A stretch of 58,639 bases of DNA from Luteipulveratus flavus (GCF_029439465.1 NZ_JAROAV010000030.1:1-58639); one strand, 5' to 3'; shown: positions 8,627-18,266, counted from the stretch's first letter. Program-made: numbers and translations. The notes: generated by a model from the sequence alone, not told the origin.

Positions 8627-9153
8627 GCGAGGACAACGGGTTCCGGCTGTACCGGATCCGTCCCCCGCGGCTTGAGGACGCCGATGAGATGGGCCGGCTG
8701 CACGTCCAGGTCTGGCGTGAGGCGTACGCCGACGACATGCCCGCGGAGTACCTCGCCTCGCTCGACCCGCAGGTCCGGGCCGGCTGGTGGCGCACCATCG
8801 CGGCAGGCGAGGCGGAGGGCACGGCGGCGCAGGCAGGCAGGACCACCCGCGTCGCGGTCGACCCCGAGACCGGTGCGCTGGCCGGGTTCGCCACGGTGGC
8901 ACCGGCCCGCGACGACGACGCCCCGACGCCCGTCGAGCTGTGGGCGCTCAACGTGCTCCGCGCGCACTACGGCACCGGGGCGGCCGGGCAGCTGCTGGCC
9001 GCCACGCTGGGCGACCGGGCGGCGTACCTGTGGGTCGTCGAGGACAACGGCCGGGCGCAGGCGTTCTACCGCAAGTACGGGTTCGAGCTCGACGGAGGCG
9101 CGTCGCGGCACGACGACTCGGGCGCAGAAGAGGTCCGCATGCTGCGGTCGTGA
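8623..9153 (+). CDS. GNAT family N-acetyltransferase
   Basis: Single-domain GNAT of 176 residues. The fold runs from the N-terminal IRPPRLEDADEMGRLHVQVWREAY, through a central WALNVLRAHYGTGAAGQLL (acetyl-CoA pyrophosphate loop, a variant of R/QxxGxG/A), to the late YLWVVEDNGRAQAFYRKYGFELDG typical of the family's C-terminal strands. The start ATG 8623 overlaps the upstream stop (ATGA). It has no specific similarity that reveals a substrate; it could acetylate a small amine, an antibiotic or a protein N-terminus. Confidence 0.85.
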   Translation: MSEDNGFRLYRIRPPRLEDADEMGRLHVQVWREAYADDMPAEYLASLDPQVRAGWWRTIAAGEAEGTAAQAGRTTRVAVDPETGALAGFATVAPARDDDAPTPVELWALNVLRAHYGTGAAGQLLAATLGDRAAYLWVVEDNGRAQAFYRKYGFELDGGASRHDDSGAEEVRMLRS

Positions 9154-9344
9154 CAACGCCGTGACCTGAGTGATCGGCACGTGACCGGACCGTGACGGCA
9201 TCGTGCCCGAAACCGGCTGCGGTGTCACAAGGCCCGTCGATAGCGTCGCGATGTTCCATTGCTCACCCCGTTGTGATCGCTTCGTTCGCGACGGCTGCAG
9301 TCATGGGTGCCCTGTGGGGACAGGGTTCAGGGAGGACATGAGAC
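9154..9344. other. Intergenic region upstream of the ABC permease operon
   Basis: 191 bp containing the presumed promoter of the five-gene ABC/MarR block. Several GTGAC-like repeats (GTGACC, GTGACCGG, GTGACGG) occur between 9171 and 9197. A hexamer TAGCGT near 9242 could be a -10, but no convincing -35 is seen. The leader ends with GGGAGGACA about 10 nt before ATG 9345, a good ribosome-binding site. Confidence 0.35.
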
Positions 9345-12300
9345 ATGCTCGCAGCGTTGCGGTTTCGTCGAGGTCAGGCGGTCGTGCTGGCTCTGCTGTC
9401 GATGGTGGTGACGGCGTGCGCGGTGTTCGCGCCGGTCTACCAGCACTCGTTACGCGAGTCGTTGGTCAAGGCCCGCCTGACCGAGCTCGCGCCCGTCAAT
9501 CGAGACCTGACATTGCGCTCGTCGGTGAACCCGCGGCTGAACGACGTCTCCGAGCCCGAGAGCTTCGACGTCCTGGCCGACGCGGTGCCCGCCGATCTGC
9601 GAGCGGCCCATGGTCTCGCCCGTCGTGAAGCGCGAGCCCCTGTCAGCTTCGACTCCGCACCACTCACGATGCTGTCCGTCGACGGCATGTGCCAGCACGT
9701 CCGCATCGTGTCGGGAAGGTGCCCCGGTGATCGCAAGGGCGAGGCGCTGGTGTCGGACGCGCAGGCCAAGGTGCTGCACTGGAAGGTCGGCGACCGGGTG
9801 GCGCTCTCCGTGCCGGTCGTCGTGGTCGGCACGTACGCGCAGCCGCCGAGCGACCCGTACTGGGGAGGTGAGCCGTTCAACCTCGGCACCGGAGCCCGCG
9901 TCCAGGTCGCCCCGAACGCCCCACACCCGCTCGACACGGTGCTGGTGTCCATGGCGACCCTGGACGGTGCGGGGCTTGCCGAGTGGTCCCGCACGATCTC
10001 CTTCCCGATCCGCGACGACGGTGTGACGGCCGGCAACCTGCCGTCCTTGGCCGCTTCGGCCCAACGGCTGGCGGACGGTGGTCACGGCCTGCAGTATGTC
10101 GACGCACGCACGTCCCTCCCGACCGTCCTGACCGCCTTCCAGGAGGACGAGCAGCAGGCGGGCGTCATCGTCCTGGTGACCCTCGTCCAGCTGCTCCTGC
10201 TGGTCGTGGTGGTGCTGCGCCTGGTGCTCGCGGCCGCGGTGGAGCAACGCCGCCGTGAGATGGCGCTGGCGCGGCTGCGCGGTCTGGGACAGCGTGGCGC
10301 ACGCGAGCTGGTGGCCCGCGAGCTCGGGCTGCCGCTGCTGCTCGGCGTGCCGTTGGGCGTCCTGCTCGCCCTGGCCGTCGATCAGGCCGCGCGAGCGTGG
10401 TGGCTGGTGGACCGGGTGCCGTACCCGTTCACCTGGACGATCCTGCTCGCGGTCGTGGTCGCGACCGCGCTGCTGGCCGGGACCCTGCTGCTCTCGGTCC
10501 TGGCGGGCCGGTCCCAGACGATCGGAGACCAGCTGCGCGGTGTGCCGGAGCGCAGCAAGGGCTGGGGCCTGCGGGTCATGGACGCGGTCGTGCTCAGTGC
10601 GGCGACCGTCGCCGTGGTCGCCGCCGCGACGGGCAACGTGGAGGGCCCCGTCGCGTTGATCACGCCCGGCGTGCTCGCACTCGCCATCGGCCTGGTGCTG
10701 GCTCACCTGGTGATCCCGGTCGCGGCACTGCTCGGCCGACGCCTGCGTCGCCGCGGACAGGTCGCCCGCTCGCTCGCGTCGTTGCAGGTCGCACGCCGAC
10801 CTGCCGTCCGACGCCTGGTGACGGTGGTGACGATCGGGACCGCTCTCGTGGTCTTCTCGGCCAACGCAATCGGTGTGGCCGACGAGAACCGCGCCAACCG
10901 TGCCGCCGCGGAGGTGGGGGCTCCGCTCGTCCTCACGGTGGACCAGAGCCAGCGGATCGGCACCGCGCTCGCCGACACCCGAAAGGCGTTGCGCTCGGTC
11001 GATCCCACAGGTCAGGTCAGCACGCCGATGCTGCAGCTGTACCCACCCTCGGACTCGGCGCCGAGCCTGACCGCCGTCGACCCGGTCGCTTATGAGCGGA
11101 TCGCGACCACCGGCGGGCGCACGCTCGACATTGCCGGTCTGAGCACGTCCGGCGTGAAGCCGCCTCGTATGAGGGGATTCCGGCTCACCACGACGATCTC
11201 CATGGACTCGCTGGAGCAGAATCTCGTGGGACTGGGGAAGTGGAGTCCGTTCACCTCTGCCACCTCGGAGATCACGGACGAGAACGGTAAGAGCTCGACC
11301 GTCACCGCGACGCCGCCCCATCTGCGCCTCTCCCTGACCACCGGTGAGGGCACCGCCACCACCGTCGATCTCGGCGCCGTGCCCGGAAACGGCCTCCGGG
11401 CGACGACCAGGAGCGTGGACGTGCCGTGCTCGGAAGGCTGCCGGATCGACGGGCTGACCCTCGCGCCGAACCCGCCGGACCGTTTCCTGCGCACGGGCAT
11501 CACCCTGCGAGGGCGCATCCGGCTGACAGGAATGCGCACGAACGTCGGCCCGGTGGCCGGGATGAACGACCTGCGCCAGTGGGTGGACAAGTCGTCGAAG
11601 ACCAGCAGCGACGACCACGTCAGCCTGCGCGCCGTCGCCGGTGGACTCGGCCTGAACTGGCTGACTCAGGACAACACGGTGACCCTGAAGCAGCGGGCCG
11701 GGCTCGAGCGCGGGTCGGCGATCATGTCGCAGTACGCCCGCGACAACGGCGAGCTGGCCGGCGCGTACTCGGGCGGTGCAGTGCAGCTGCCCTCCCTCGC
11801 CGGCTCCGACGTGCAGTACCGCGCCATCCGGGTTTGGCCCTTCGTGCCGGGTTCGGACCTGAACACCGCGCTCGTCCCGATCGAGGTGGTGACCGCCAAG
11901 ACCGAGCGGCTGGACGATGCGAAGGCGACGCTCAAGGTCCTCTCCAGCGATGCCTCCCCGGCCAACGAGGCGCGGCTCACGCAGGCGCTGGCGAAGGTGG
12001 GCGTCCCCGTGCTGGAGGTGGACCGGGTCAGCACCCGCAAGGAGGCGTACGACCGGTCCGCCTCGGCCTGGGGACTCCAGCTCGGGCAGGCGGTGGCGGT
12101 GGCGTCGCTGCTCGTGGCGCTGCTGGTGATCCTGGTCGCGGCCGTGACGTCCTGGCGCGAGCGGTCACGTGACTTCGGCTCCTTGCGACTGGCGGGCGTA
12201 CCGGTGAGGGACCTGCGACGCGCCGCGGTGCTGGAGCAGTCGCTCGTGGTCGGTCTCGCCGTCGTCCTCGGCGCTGTAGCAGGCGTGATCGGTAGCGCGC

Positions 12301-12488
12301 TGAGCCTGAAACGCATCCCGTTGTTCGCGGTCGCACCCGACATACCCGTCGTCCATCTGGAGACACGGTGGTGGGTCGTCCTGGCCGTCACGCTCGCTCT
12401 CGGTGCGGCGCTGGTCGCTGCATCGATAGCGGTCGCTCGCGCGATCGTCGGCAGGGCAACGCTGGTGCGAGCGAAAGAGTCGGTGTGA
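9345..12488 (+). CDS. Large FtsX-type ABC transporter permease (first of a tandem pair)
   Basis: Membrane subunit of 1047 residues. An N-terminal transmembrane helix (LALLSMVVTACAVFAPVY) is followed by an extracytoplasmic MacB-like region, then a first group of helices from about residue 270 (VLVTLVQLLLLVVVVL), further helices to about 510, a second large extracytoplasmic domain (about 515-900), and a C-terminal FtsX core (VAVASLLVALLVILVAAVTSWRERSRDFGSLRLAG). The architecture suggests a mechanotransmission-type ABC system acting on extracytoplasmic lipids, peptides or envelope proteins rather than a plain exporter. It shares extended near-identical blocks with the next gene, so the pair arose by duplication. 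The stop overlaps the next start (GTGA). The start has a clear GGGAGG site. Confidence 0.88.
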   Translation: MLAALRFRRGQAVVLALLSMVVTACAVFAPVYQHSLRESLVKARLTELAPVNRDLTLRSSVNPRLNDVSEPESFDVLADAVPADLRAAHGLARREARAPVSFDSAPLTMLSVDGMCQHVRIVSGRCPGDRKGEALVSDAQAKVLHWKVGDRVALSVPVVVVGTYAQPPSDPYWGGEPFNLGTGARVQVAPNAPHPLDTVLVSMATLDGAGLAEWSRTISFPIRDDGVTAGNLPSLAASAQRLADGGHGLQYVDARTSLPTVLTAFQEDEQQAGVIVLVTLVQLLLLVVVVLRLVLAAAVEQRRREMALARLRGLGQRGARELVARELGLPLLLGVPLGVLLALAVDQAARAWWLVDRVPYPFTWTILLAVVVATALLAGTLLLSVLAGRSQTIGDQLRGVPERSKGWGLRVMDAVVLSAATVAVVAAATGNVEGPVALITPGVLALAIGLVLAHLVIPVAALLGRRLRRRGQVARSLASLQVARRPAVRRLVTVVTIGTALVVFSANAIGVADENRANRAAAEVGAPLVLTVDQSQRIGTALADTRKALRSVDPTGQVSTPMLQLYPPSDSAPSLTAVDPVAYERIATTGGRTLDIAGLSTSGVKPPRMRGFRLTTTISMDSLEQNLVGLGKWSPFTSATSEITDENGKSSTVTATPPHLRLSLTTGEGTATTVDLGAVPGNGLRATTRSVDVPCSEGCRIDGLTLAPNPPDRFLRTGITLRGRIRLTGMRTNVGPVAGMNDLRQWVDKSSKTSSDDHVSLRAVAGGLGLNWLTQDNTVTLKQRAGLERGSAIMSQYARDNGELAGAYSGGAVQLPSLAGSDVQYRAIRVWPFVPGSDLNTALVPIEVVTAKTERLDDAKATLKVLSSDASPANEARLTQALAKVGVPVLEVDRVSTRKEAYDRSASAWGLQLGQAVAVASLLVALLVILVAAVTSWRERSRDFGSLRLAGVPVRDLRRAAVLEQSLVVGLAVVLGAVAGVIGSALSLKRIPLFAVAPDIPVVHLETRWWVVLAVTLALGAALVAASIAVARAIVGRATLVRAKESV

Positions 12489-15400
12489 GCCTCGCAGCAC
12501 TGCGCTTCCGGCGGGGGCAGGCTCTGGTCCTGATGATCCTGTCCACGGTGGTCACGGCGTGTGTGGTGTTTGCTCCGGTGTACGAGCAGACGTTGCGGGA
12601 TTCGTTGGTCAAGGCGCGACTGGCCGAGCTCGCCCCCGTGAACCGGGACCTGGTCCTGAGGTCCTCGGTGAGTGAGAGCACACTGTCCGCCCGGGGCGAG
12701 CCGCAGAACTTCGACACGATGGAGGCGACCCTGCCCGACGCGCTCCGCGCGGTTCACGGCTCACCGAAGCTCGAGGCGCGAGCGCCGCTGATGTTCGACG
12801 GTGCAGAAGTCACCATGCTGGCTGTGCAGGGCATGTGCGAGCACGTACGGGTCGTCACCGGCCGTTGCCCGAGCAGCGACAAGGGCGAGGCGCTGGTGTC
12901 CGCCAGGCAAGCACAGCTGGCGGGCTGGAAGGTCGGGTCCAGGCTCCAGCTCACGCCTGCTCAACCGGTCACGGTGGTGGGCACCTACGTCCAACGGACG
13001 AACGACCCGTTCTGGGGCAACGAGCCCCTCAATGTGGGGACGGGCACGCGTGGGATCCCGCGCGGCCCCAAGGCCCCGCCGGTGCTGGACACGGTGCTGG
13101 TCTCCTTCGGCACCTTCGACTCCGCGAGGCTCACTGAGTGGTCGCGCACGATGACGCTCCCGATCCGGGACTCGGCGGTGACCACGCGCAACCTGGCTTC
13201 GGTCGCCGCCGAGGCGGAGGCCGTTGTCGCCGGAGGCGAGGGCGAGATCAGCTACGTGGACGTCCGGACGTCCCTCCCCGACGTCCTGCTGGGCTACCGC
13301 GCCGACGAGGACCAGGCGGGCGTCATCGTGCGGGTCGCCGTCGTCCAGCTCGTGCTGCTCCTGGTCGTCGTCCTTCAGCTGGTTCTCGGCGCCGCGGTGG
13401 AGCAGCGCGGCCGTGAGATCGCGCTGGCCCGGCTGCGAGGTCTGGGCCGGGCGGGCGCTCGCCGGCTCGTGACGCGAGAGCTCGGCCTCCCGCTCCTCCT
13501 CGGCCTGCCGCTGGGTGTGCTGCTGGCCCTGGCGACCGATCGGCTCGCCCGGTCGTGGTGGCTCCTGGGCGGGCTACCGCCGCCGCCGTACGTGCAGGTC
13601 GCGTGGGCTGCCCTGGCCGCGGCCGTCGTGCTCGGGTTCACGTTGCTGCTCTCCGTACGACCTGACCGGTCGCAGACGGTCGCTGACCAGCTGCGCGGGG
13701 TGCCGGAGCGCAGCAGGGGGTGGCGCCTGCGCGTGCTGGACGCAGTCGTGATCAGCGCCGCGGTGGTCGGCGTCGCGGCCGCCGCGACCGGCAACGTGGA
13801 CGGGCCTGTCGCGCTCCTCACGCCAGGCCTGCTCGCGCTGGCGGTCGGGCTGGGGCTGGCTCATCTGGTGGTCCCGGTGGCCGCGGTGCTCGGGCGGCGG
13901 ATGCGTCGTCGCGGTGCTGCCCAGCGCGCCCTTGCTGCGCTGCAGATCGCGCGCCGCCCGGCCGTGCGTCGACTCGTGACGGTCGTGACCGTGGCCGCCG
14001 CGCTGACCGTGTTCTCGGCCAACGCGATCGGCGTCGCCGACCAGAACCGCGCCGACCGTGCGGCAGCCGAGATCGGTGCACCACTCGTGCTGACGATCGA
14101 CCACAGCCTGCGGATCGGGACTGCCATGAAAGACGTGCAGCACGCGCTGCGGACGGTGGATCCGGCGGGCCGGACGAGCACGCCGATGCTCACGCTGTAC
14201 CCCGCGTCCGACGCCGCGCCCAGCCTGACCGCGGTCGACCCGGTGGCGTACCAGCGCATCGCCCTGACCGCAGGCATGGACCTGGATCTGTCAGCCATCC
14301 AGTCCGTCGCGGCCCAGCCCGTCCGCCTGACCGGGTTCCGGCTCTCGGCGACCCTCTCCACCGACATGCTTCAGGCACGCGGTTTCGGCTACCAGGAGTG
14401 GGCGCGGTCGACTCACCGGTTCGACGCCCCTGATCCGGATGCTGAACCCGTCAACCGGCCTGGCACCTTCGGCAAGATCCTGCAACCGAACGTCTATGTG
14501 GACATGACGAACGCTCAGGGATCCAGGACCACCGCGAACCTCGGACCGGTGCCCGACCAGGGCGAGCACGCGGTCACCCGGACCGCGAATGTCGCCTGCT
14601 CCAACGGATGTCGGGTCGACGGGCTGAGGGTGGCGCCGAGCCGAGATGCCGATCGCAAGAGCCGAGAGATGATGGTGCGGGGTCGCGTGCGGGTGACCGG
14701 TCTGGCGACGAATGCGGCGCCGGTGGCGGGCGTCGGCACCGTGAGCCAGTGGGTGGACCGGTCCGACAAGTCCTCGGCCGAGGATCGCGTCGTCCTTCAC
14801 GCGGTGCCCGGTGGACTCGGCATCGACTGGACGATGCAGGACAACACGGTGGCGCTCGTTCATCGCTCAGCTCTCGTTCGGGGGGCCGGCATCATGTCCC
14901 AGCGCGCACGCGACACGGCCGCGGCTGCGGGAGCGTACTCGGCCGGTCGTGTGCAGCTGCCGTCGCTGTCGGGTGCGGACCAGCAGTACGTCGCCCAGCG
15001 TGTCGTGCCGTTCATCCCGGGGGCCGACGGCAGCACGGTGCTCCTGCCCCTGTCCGCCGTGACCTCCACGACCGATCGCCTGGACGATGCCAAGGCGACG
15101 TTGAGGGTGCTCTCCAGCGACGCGTCGGTCGCGAACGAGAAGCGCCTGACCAGCGCTCTGGCCGCCGTGGGCCTCCCGGTGCTCGAGGTGGATCGGACGA
15201 GCACCCGCAAGGAGACCTACGACCGTTCGGCGTCCGCTTGGGGCCTCCAGCTCGGGATGGCGGTGGCTGTGGCCGCCGTGCTCGTGGCGCTGCTGGTGAT
15301 CCTGGTCGCGGCGGTGACGTCGTGGCGAGAGCGGTCCCGGGACTTCGCGTCCCTGCGACTGGCCGGCGTGCCGGTGAGGGAGCTGCGGCGGGCGGCCGTG

Positions 15401-15658
15401 CTGGACCAGGCAGTGATCGTGGTCCTCGCGGTCGTCCTGGGCGCGGTGGCGGGAGTTGTGGGCAGCGCGCTGAGTCTGGAGCGGATCCCGTTGTTCGCGG
15501 TGGCACCGGACATCCCGGTCATTCATCTGGATACGCGGTGGTGGGTCGTCCTCGCGGTGACCCTCGCTCTCGGCGCCGCACTCCTCGTCGCGGCGATCGC
15601 GGTCGCGCGGGCGGTCGTCGGAAAGGCCCATCTGGTACGAGCGAAGGAGCTGGTGTGA
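12485..15658 (+). CDS. Large FtsX-type ABC transporter permease (second of a tandem pair)
   Basis: Paralogue of the preceding permease at 1057 residues, with the same order of helix groups and extracytoplasmic domains. The two begin ALRFRRGQAVVLALL and ALRFRRGQALVLMIL and end with near-identical FtsX cores. The second extracytoplasmic domain has diverged most. GTG 12485 overlaps the upstream stop by 4 nt, and its own stop overlaps the next GTG, so the four ABC genes form a strictly coupled translational unit. The simplest model is a heterodimeric membrane unit made from both permeases, matched to the two different ATPases downstream. The substrate is unknown. Confidence 0.88.
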   Translation: MSLAALRFRRGQALVLMILSTVVTACVVFAPVYEQTLRDSLVKARLAELAPVNRDLVLRSSVSESTLSARGEPQNFDTMEATLPDALRAVHGSPKLEARAPLMFDGAEVTMLAVQGMCEHVRVVTGRCPSSDKGEALVSARQAQLAGWKVGSRLQLTPAQPVTVVGTYVQRTNDPFWGNEPLNVGTGTRGIPRGPKAPPVLDTVLVSFGTFDSARLTEWSRTMTLPIRDSAVTTRNLASVAAEAEAVVAGGEGEISYVDVRTSLPDVLLGYRADEDQAGVIVRVAVVQLVLLLVVVLQLVLGAAVEQRGREIALARLRGLGRAGARRLVTRELGLPLLLGLPLGVLLALATDRLARSWWLLGGLPPPPYVQVAWAALAAAVVLGFTLLLSVRPDRSQTVADQLRGVPERSRGWRLRVLDAVVISAAVVGVAAAATGNVDGPVALLTPGLLALAVGLGLAHLVVPVAAVLGRRMRRRGAAQRALAALQIARRPAVRRLVTVVTVAAALTVFSANAIGVADQNRADRAAAEIGAPLVLTIDHSLRIGTAMKDVQHALRTVDPAGRTSTPMLTLYPASDAAPSLTAVDPVAYQRIALTAGMDLDLSAIQSVAAQPVRLTGFRLSATLSTDMLQARGFGYQEWARSTHRFDAPDPDAEPVNRPGTFGKILQPNVYVDMTNAQGSRTTANLGPVPDQGEHAVTRTANVACSNGCRVDGLRVAPSRDADRKSREMMVRGRVRVTGLATNAAPVAGVGTVSQWVDRSDKSSAEDRVVLHAVPGGLGIDWTMQDNTVALVHRSALVRGAGIMSQRARDTAAAAGAYSAGRVQLPSLSGADQQYVAQRVVPFIPGADGSTVLLPLSAVTSTTDRLDDAKATLRVLSSDASVANEKRLTSALAAVGLPVLEVDRTSTRKETYDRSASAWGLQLGMAVAVAAVLVALLVILVAAVTSWRERSRDFASLRLAGVPVRELRRAAVLDQAVIVVLAVVLGAVAGVVGSALSLERIPLFAVAPDIPVIHLDTRWWVVLAVTLALGAALLVAAIAVARAVVGKAHLVRAKELV

Positions 15659-16500
15659 GTAGCAACGGAGTAGCGGTCGAGACACGTGGCCTGGTCCACA
15701 TCTACCGGGCGGACGGGCACGACGTCGCGGCGCTCGCCGGGGTCGACCTCGCAGTGGCACCCGGCGACACGCTGGCGCTGCTCGGCCCGTCCGGCTCGGG
15801 GAAGTCGACGCTGCTGACGCTGTGCGGCGGTCTGCTGCGCCCGAGCGCCGGCCGCCTCAGCGTGGGGGAGCACGAGCTCACGACGATGACCGAGCGTGAG
15901 CTGGACGTCATGCGGGCCCGCGACGTCGGGATGATGCTGCAGGGCGCCTCCCGCAACCTCATCCCGTACCTCACCCCGCGCGAGAACGTCGCCTTCGCCC
16001 AGGGCGCCGCTCGCAAGGCCGGCAAGGAGGTACCCGTCCCCGGCGAGGTGCTGGAGCAGGTGGGTATGGACGAGCACGCCGATGCTGCGCTCAAGGACCT
16101 CACCCCCGGTCACCTCCAGCTCACCGCGCTGGCCGTCGGAGTGGCGGCACGGCCGGGGCTGCTGCTCGCCGACGAGCCGACCAGCCAGCTCCATCACGAC
16201 GCGAAAGCGACTGTCCTTCAGGCGATATCGGACATCAACGCTACCAACGGCACCACCGTCGTCCTGGTCACGCACGACCCCGACGTCGCGGCTGCAATGG
16301 GCCGCACCATCACCATCCGGGACGGTCGGATCGGGGCGGAGGGCCGCGACGGTGAGGAGTACGCCGTCGTCACCGCGGACGGCTCTCTGCCCCTGCCGCC
16401 GCACGTCCTGGACGACCTCCCACCCGGCACGCTCGTCCGCGTGCACCACACCGAGAGCGGCTGGCAGCTGCACCCCTTCGACGAAGGAGACGAGCGATGA
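15655..16500 (+). CDS. ABC transporter ATP-binding protein with degenerate signature motif
   Basis: ATPase subunit of 281 residues in the LolD/MacB style that pairs with FtsX permeases. Walker A GPSGSGKST starts at Gly44, a Q-loop Gln lies in MMLQGAS, Walker B is LLLADEPTS, and the switch His is in VTHD. The signature motif is not LSGGQ but LTPGH (149-153), and the D-loop reads SQLHH where SDLD is usual. A C-terminal extension of about 55 residues (EEYAVVTADGSLPLPPHVL onward) has no counterpart in the partner ATPase. Start GTG 15655 overlaps the permease stop and its own stop overlaps the next ATG. It most likely works as a heterodimer with the next protein, with one altered ATP site. Confidence 0.88.
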   Translation: MSSNGVAVETRGLVHIYRADGHDVAALAGVDLAVAPGDTLALLGPSGSGKSTLLTLCGGLLRPSAGRLSVGEHELTTMTERELDVMRARDVGMMLQGASRNLIPYLTPRENVAFAQGAARKAGKEVPVPGEVLEQVGMDEHADAALKDLTPGHLQLTALAVGVAARPGLLLADEPTSQLHHDAKATVLQAISDINATNGTTVVLVTHDPDVAAAMGRTITIRDGRIGAEGRDGEEYAVVTADGSLPLPPHVLDDLPPGTLVRVHHTESGWQLHPFDEGDER

Positions 16501-17306
16501 GGATCGGACGGCGCAGGACCGAGACGGACCCGGGCGACGGCGTCGTCGTGGAGCTCGCCGGGCGGTCCGCGCGACTCCGGGACGAGCCCGAGGTCGTGCA
16601 GGAGCGGGAACGTGCTCGCCTGCCGCTCACGGTCGTCGGCGTCAGCGGCGGGTACGACGGGGTCGACGTCGTCCACGACGTCGCGTTCGAGGCGCAGCCG
16701 GGTGACATCCTCGCGATCACCGGGCCGTCGGGCGCCGGCAAGTCCACCTTGCTGTGGACGCTGATGGGGGCGCAGGGGGCCAGCGGCGGTCGGGTCCAGG
16801 TCGGTGCCCAGCGCATCGGCTCCCACGCCGACGCGCTGGAGGCCGGCGTCCGGCTGATGCCGCAGGGCAACGCGCTGGCCGCCACCCTCACGGCCGCCGA
16901 GAACATCGTGCTGCCGCTGCTGGCCACCGGCGTGGAACCCGCGCAGGCCGAGGCGCGTGCCGCGCAGTCGCTCGACGCAGTCGGGCTCGGCGACAGCGGC
17001 GACCACCTGGTCGAGGAGCTGTCCGGCGGCCAGCAGCAGCGCGCGGCGGCGGCGCGCCTGCTCGCCGCGTCCGCGGACGTCCTGCTGGCCGACGAGCCGA
17101 CCAGCGACCTCGACGCCGTCAACCGGGCCCGCATCATGGCGCTGCTGCGCGCCGAGGCTCGTGCCGGAGCGGTCGTCGTCGTGACCACGCACGACCCGGA
17201 GGCCGCGGCCGAGGCCGACGCCGAGATCCACCTCGACGAGGGCCGGATGACGTGGGTACGGGGGCGCGAGCGTGCGGAGCGCGAGGAAGGCGTGCCCGCG
17301 CAGTAG
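16497..17306 (+). CDS. ABC transporter ATP-binding protein (canonical motifs)
   Basis: Second ATPase of the system, 269 residues. It has an N-terminal extension of about 45 Arg/Glu-rich residues, then a complete nucleotide-binding domain: Walker A GPSGAGKST, Q-loop RLMPQGNAL, signature LSGGQQQR from Leu175, Walker B VLLADEPTSDLD and the switch His in TTHD. It is coupled to the preceding ATPase by an ATGA overlap. Because it keeps the full signature while its partner does not, the pair should form one consensus and one degenerate ATP site. The stop TAG is the first half of a -10 element for the MarR gene. Confidence 0.9.
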   Translation: MRIGRRRTETDPGDGVVVELAGRSARLRDEPEVVQERERARLPLTVVGVSGGYDGVDVVHDVAFEAQPGDILAITGPSGAGKSTLLWTLMGAQGASGGRVQVGAQRIGSHADALEAGVRLMPQGNALAATLTAAENIVLPLLATGVEPAQAEARAAQSLDAVGLGDSGDHLVEELSGGQQQRAAAARLLAASADVLLADEPTSDLDAVNRARIMALLRAEARAGAVVVVTTHDPEAAAEADAEIHLDEGRMTWVRGRERAEREEGVPAQ

Positions 17307-17309
17307 GTT
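17304..17309 (+). promoter_or_regulatory. -10 element (TAGGTT) for the MarR gene
   Basis: TAGGTT overlaps the TAG stop of the ABC ATPase and lies 7 nt before ATG 17317. It is the same arrangement as at 8303-8308. Confidence 0.45.
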
Positions 17310-17316
17310 GGCGCGG

Positions 17317-17838
17317 ATGAGCGGCCACACACCCCTGCCCTTCGACCCGATCCAGCGGGCCGCTCAGCTGTGGCGCGAACGCTGGGGTGACGACGCGCCG
17401 TACGCGGCGATGGCGTCGGCGACCTCCGTCATGAGGGCCCAGCAGCTGCTGCTCGCCGAGCTGGACGGCGCCCTGGCGCCGTTCCGGCTGACGTTCGCGC
17501 GGTACGAGGCGCTGGTCCTGTTGACCTTCTCCAGCGTTGACGGGCTGCCGATGAGCAAGGTGGGGGAGCGGCTGATGATCCACCCGACGAGTGCGACCAA
17601 CATCGTGCAGCGGCTCGTGGCGCAGGGGCTGGTCGAGCGAGTCCCGAACCCGCGGGACGGCCGCGGCGCGCTCGCGCGCATCACGGCAGAGGGCCGCGAG
17701 GTGATGGAGCGCGCCGCGCGGGCGCTGCACGACATCGAGTTCGGCATGGGCGCCCTCGACGCGAGCGAGCACGCCGAGCTGTTCGGGCTGCTGCACACGC
17801 TGCGGGTCGGGCGCGGTGACTTCGTCGAGTCCGACTGA
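17317..17838 (+). CDS. MarR family transcriptional regulator
   Basis: Predicted dimeric winged-helix DNA-binding regulator of 173 residues. The wHTH runs from [16 protein letters not shown] through [48 protein letters not shown], where the recognition helix follows the IHPTSATN turn and the RDGR wing is intact. A helical N-terminus and C-terminus supply the dimer interface. It follows the ABC system, which it may control, but it has its own leaderless-type promoter and no clear palindromic operator was found. The ligand is unknown. Confidence 0.87.
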   Translation: MSGHTPLPFDPIQRAAQLWRERWGDDAPYAAMASATSVMRAQQLLLAELDGALAPFRLTFARYEALVLLTFSSVDGLPMSKVGERLMIHPTSATNIVQRLVAQGLVERVPNPRDGRGALARITAEGREVMERAARALHDIEFGMGALDASEHAELFGLLHTLRVGRGDFVESD

Positions 17839-17854
17839 CGGCCAAGGAGATCCG

Positions 17855-18172
17855 GTGCCCGAACCCCTCGACGTGCTCGTGTTCTACGTACCGGTCGACG
17901 CGGCCGACGCCGTCCTGGACGCGGTGTTCGCGGCCGGTGCCGGGGCGATCGGCGACTACGACCGGTGCGCCTTCCGGGTCCGCGGCACCGGCCAGTTCCG
18001 CCCGCTCGACGGTGCTGATCCGGCGATCGGGTCGGTGGGCGCGGTGGAGCGGGTCGAGGAGGAGCGCGTCGAGCTCGTCCTGCCGCGCCGCCTGCGGGAC
18101 GAGGTCGTCACCGCCCTGCGCGCCGCCCACCCGTACGAGGAACCGGCGTTCCACGTGCTGGAGACCGCCTGA
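17855..18172 (+). CDS. Nif3/YqfO C-terminal-like (CutA-fold) small protein
   Basis: A 105-residue protein equivalent to the inserted ferredoxin/CutA-like domain of YqfO-type Nif3 proteins, found alone in many genomes as an NGG1p-interacting-factor-like protein. Diagnostic features are [24 protein letters not shown], the [19 protein letters not shown] segment, a [17 protein letters not shown] strand, and the terminal [12 protein letters not shown]. The start is GTG 17855 with AAGGAG 6 nt upstream. It lies 16 nt after the MarR gene on the same strand. The biochemical role is not established in the family. Confidence 0.83.
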   Translation: MPEPLDVLVFYVPVDAADAVLDAVFAAGAGAIGDYDRCAFRVRGTGQFRPLDGADPAIGSVGAVERVEEERVELVLPRRLRDEVVTALRAAHPYEEPAFHVLETA

Positions 18173-18253
18173 CGGCCGACCTGACATTGCGTCGACGGAG
18201 TGCGTGAGAGGTGGGGTCGCTCGTCGGTTTCGACAACTACTTGGACGTCCACG

Positions 18254-18259
18254 TAATCT
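18254..18259 (+). promoter_or_regulatory. -10 element (TAATCT) for the acyl-CoA mutase gene
   Basis: TAATCT lies 7 nt before ATG 18267, giving a leaderless-type start. The local sequence from 18225 to 18262 is noticeably more AT-rich than its surroundings. Confidence 0.5.
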
Positions 18260-18266
18260 GGCTCAC

